Assembly (NCBI GenBank): GCA_009843005.1 | Contig: VYEH01000026.1 | Span: 1 to 7,768, forward strand | Reading direction: 5' to 3' | DNA: 7,768 nt | DNA from: Pseudomonadota bacterium | GTDB taxonomy: Bacteria; Pseudomonadota; Gammaproteobacteria; Steroidobacterales; Rariloculaceae | Part shown: piece after piece, positions 6,602 through 7,768 of the stretch | Layout: each line of letters opens with the position of its first letter | How positions within the stretch are numbered: the first letter of the stretch is position 1 | Translations under genes and position numbers: made by a program | Notes under the pieces: generated by a model | What the model was told of the DNA's origin: nothing | What the model saw: only the letters and a program-made list of their open reading frames with translations | The model's database searches: none

Positions 6602-6678
6602 TGATCTTGACCCGCTTTCGTGGACACCTGAACCTTACGATGAAAGGAGTCCACGATGCCAAAGACGAGAAGACCAGG
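6602..6678 (+). mobile_element. Probable left-end fragment of an IS3-family element
   Basis: The stretch TTGACCCGCTTTCGTGGACA and what follows resemble the outer end of IS3-type insertion sequences. It is followed at normal distance by a strong ribosome binding site (GGAG, 6646-6649) and an ATG at 6656 whose product begins MPKTRR, a common start of IS3-family OrfA transposase subunits. After about six codons the resemblance stops and the frame ends at 6760 after 34 codons, so only the left tip of the element remains. I see no matching right terminal repeat, no helix-turn-helix and no DDE transposase in the window. This rests on remembered family patterns and needs a search. Confidence 0.35.
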
Positions 6679-6816
6679 TCCATCGTGTAGCCCACCGTAT
6701 TGGCCAACTTGGGATTCTCGTCGTCGGGCTCCAGAGGAGTTCCAGATCGTGCTTCGGTAGTTGATGCGCGCGAAGTATACTGGACGGTCTACACCAGCGA
6801 CAGTCTCAATTGAACT
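6679..6816 (-). pseudogene. Broken coding remnant next to the IS fragment
   Basis: Two minus-strand frames offset by one base give protein-like, GC3-rich text. One (about 6816-6740) includes GVDRPVYFARINYRSTIWN; the next (about 6740-6679) includes LEPDDENPKLANTVGYTMDL, ending where the IS-like sequence begins. Joined by one frameshift they would make one continuous segment of about 45 residues. There is no start codon with a ribosome binding site, and I do not recognise the family. It lies directly downstream of the phosphatase gene on the same strand. Interpretation: a piece of a lost gene interrupted by the insertion. It could also be a chance open stretch. Confidence 0.25.
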
Positions 6817-6821
6817 TGCCG

Positions 6822-7768
6822 CTACTCGATAGTCGGCGCCAGCTCCACGCTGTACAGCACCTGGTCGTCGAGGTCCTTGAGCTCAACGGTCATGATCCCG
6901 GTCGCGCCTTCGACGCGCGCGCGCCCGAAGAACTGCAGGCCCTCGGTCGGCGGCAGGTTGGGGCGTCCATCCGCGGACTTCTGAAAAACGACTTGCGGAC
7001 CGAACGTATTGTCCATGTCGCCGGGGCCGAACGAACCTGCATTGAGCGGCCCGGAGACGAACTCCCAGAAGGGATCGAATTCCTGGAACACGGCCTTGTT
7101 CGGATCGTAGTAGTGGGCGGCCGTGTAGTGGACGTCCGCCGTGAACCAGACCAGATTCGCGATCGCGTTGAGCTTCACGAACTGGAGCAGCTCTGCGAAG
7201 TCGTGCTCGCGCCCCAGTACGGGCCCGTCGCCATTGGCTCCGTTCTCGAATGTGTTCGTGTCGCGCGAGCCGTCGTAGACGATAACCCCGATGGGCATGT
7301 CCGACGCAATCACCTTCCACGTCGCGGCGGACGCGAGCAGCTCGCGCTTGAGCCAGTCGATCTGCGCTCGGCCGAGGAAGTCGGTGTCGGCGCCCCGGAC
7401 CGATTGGCGGTTGGCGCCGTTCGGGCCACGATAGCTCCGCATGTCCAGCACGAAGACATCCAGGTGCGGACCGTAGGGGATCTTTCGGTAGATCTGGCCG
7501 GGCCGGCTGGCCGTGTAGTCCATGGGCATGTACTCGTGGAATGCGCGGTTGGCACGGGCGGCGAGCAGCGATGCGCTCTTGACCGTGTAGCGGTCGTCTG
7601 CGAGGAGCATCTCGCCGGGGTACCAGTTGTTGACCGTCTCGTGGTCGTCCCACTGGGCGATCATCGGCACTTCGGCGTTGAACCGGCGCACGTTCTCGTC
7701 CATGAGGTTGTAGCGGAAATTGCCCCGGAACTCGGCGAGAGTCTCGGCCACCTTAGCCTTCTCGGGGA
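6822..7768 (-). CDS. PhoD-like alkaline phosphatase/phosphodiesterase, C-terminal part
   Basis: The reading frame enters from the right edge and ends at TAG (6822-6824), giving about 315 C-terminal residues of a PhoD-family metallophosphatase, roughly the catalytic core of proteins usually above 450 aa. Landmarks are FRGNFRYNL, QWDDHE (motif at 7638-7655) with the metal-binding Asp and His, PYGPHLDVFVLDMRSYRGPNG, WKVIASDMPIGV, WFTADVHYTAAHYYDP (DVHY at 7125-7136) and FDPFWEFVSGPLNAGSFGP. PhoD enzymes are typically Tat-exported and use Fe/Ca to release phosphate from organic esters; the N-terminus that would carry the signal is outside the window. The GTG at 7751 is internal: the frame continues upstream in good family sequence. 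It is convergent with the DUF1343 gene. No Pho-box can be assessed because the promoter is not included. Confidence 0.92.
   Translation of the reverse strand, partial: PEKAKVAETLAEFRGNFRYNLMDENVRRFNAEVPMIAQWDDHETVNNWYPGEMLLADDRYTVKSASLLAARANRAFHEYMPMDYTASRPGQIYRKIPYGPHLDVFVLDMRSYRGPNGANRQSVRGADTDFLGRAQIDWLKRELLASAATWKVIASDMPIGVIVYDGSRDTNTFENGANGDGPVLGREHDFAELLQFVKLNAIANLVWFTADVHYTAAHYYDPNKAVFQEFDPFWEFVSGPLNAGSFGPGDMDNTFGPQVVFQKSADGRPNLPPTEGLQFFGRARVEGATGIMTVELKDLDDQVLYSVELAPTIE

Noticed and set aside
6883..7653. Minus-strand open frame of 256 codons, Arg-rich
   Set aside because: It is the offset frame of the PhoD-like gene; the PhoD motifs are all in the other frame.

Overview
The window looks like chromosomal DNA from a Gram-negative, GC-rich environmental proteobacterium, probably a gammaproteobacterium. 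The basis is indirect: exported enzymes with Sec- or Tat-type signals, codons rich in G and C at third positions, a PhoD-like phosphatase, an FGly-type sulfatase and a STAS regulator. No rRNA, tRNA or CRISPR array was seen, so the taxonomy is inference.

Left part (1-1063), minus strand: a small STAS-domain protein of the anti-sigma-factor-antagonist type (21-374), then about 270 bp without a convincing gene, then a small secreted protein of unknown function (647-1063). A divergent intergenic region (1064-1316) follows. It carries a perfect 7+7 bp inverted repeat at 1227-1242 that could be an operator.

Centre (1317-4997), plus strand: a tightly packed three-gene operon. It encodes a Tat-exported protein of the M24/creatinase 'pita-bread' fold that seems to have lost most M24 metal ligands, a Sec-exported type I sulfatase with an intact formylglycine motif, and an alpha/beta-hydrolase with no visible signal peptide. 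Gene 1 to gene 2 has a 1-nt gap. Gene 2 to gene 3 has a 1-nt overlap (TGATG). The layout suggests a catabolic route in which a sulfated compound is desulfated outside the cytoplasm and further hydrolysed by the partners. The substrate cannot be read from the sequence.

Right part (4998-7768): a truncated VOC (glyoxalase/bleomycin-resistance) remnant, then an intact DUF1343 protein of the NamZ/GH171 exo-beta-N-acetylmuramidase family. Next is a 270-bp debris zone with what looks like the left end of an IS3-family element abutting a broken minus-strand reading frame. Last is the C-terminal part of a minus-strand PhoD-like phosphatase that runs off the right edge. The DUF1343 gene therefore lies between two decayed stretches, which suggests past rearrangement.

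The most original item is the operon at 1317-4997, in particular the degenerate M24 protein paired with a sulfatase. No clearly new defence or mobile system was found.
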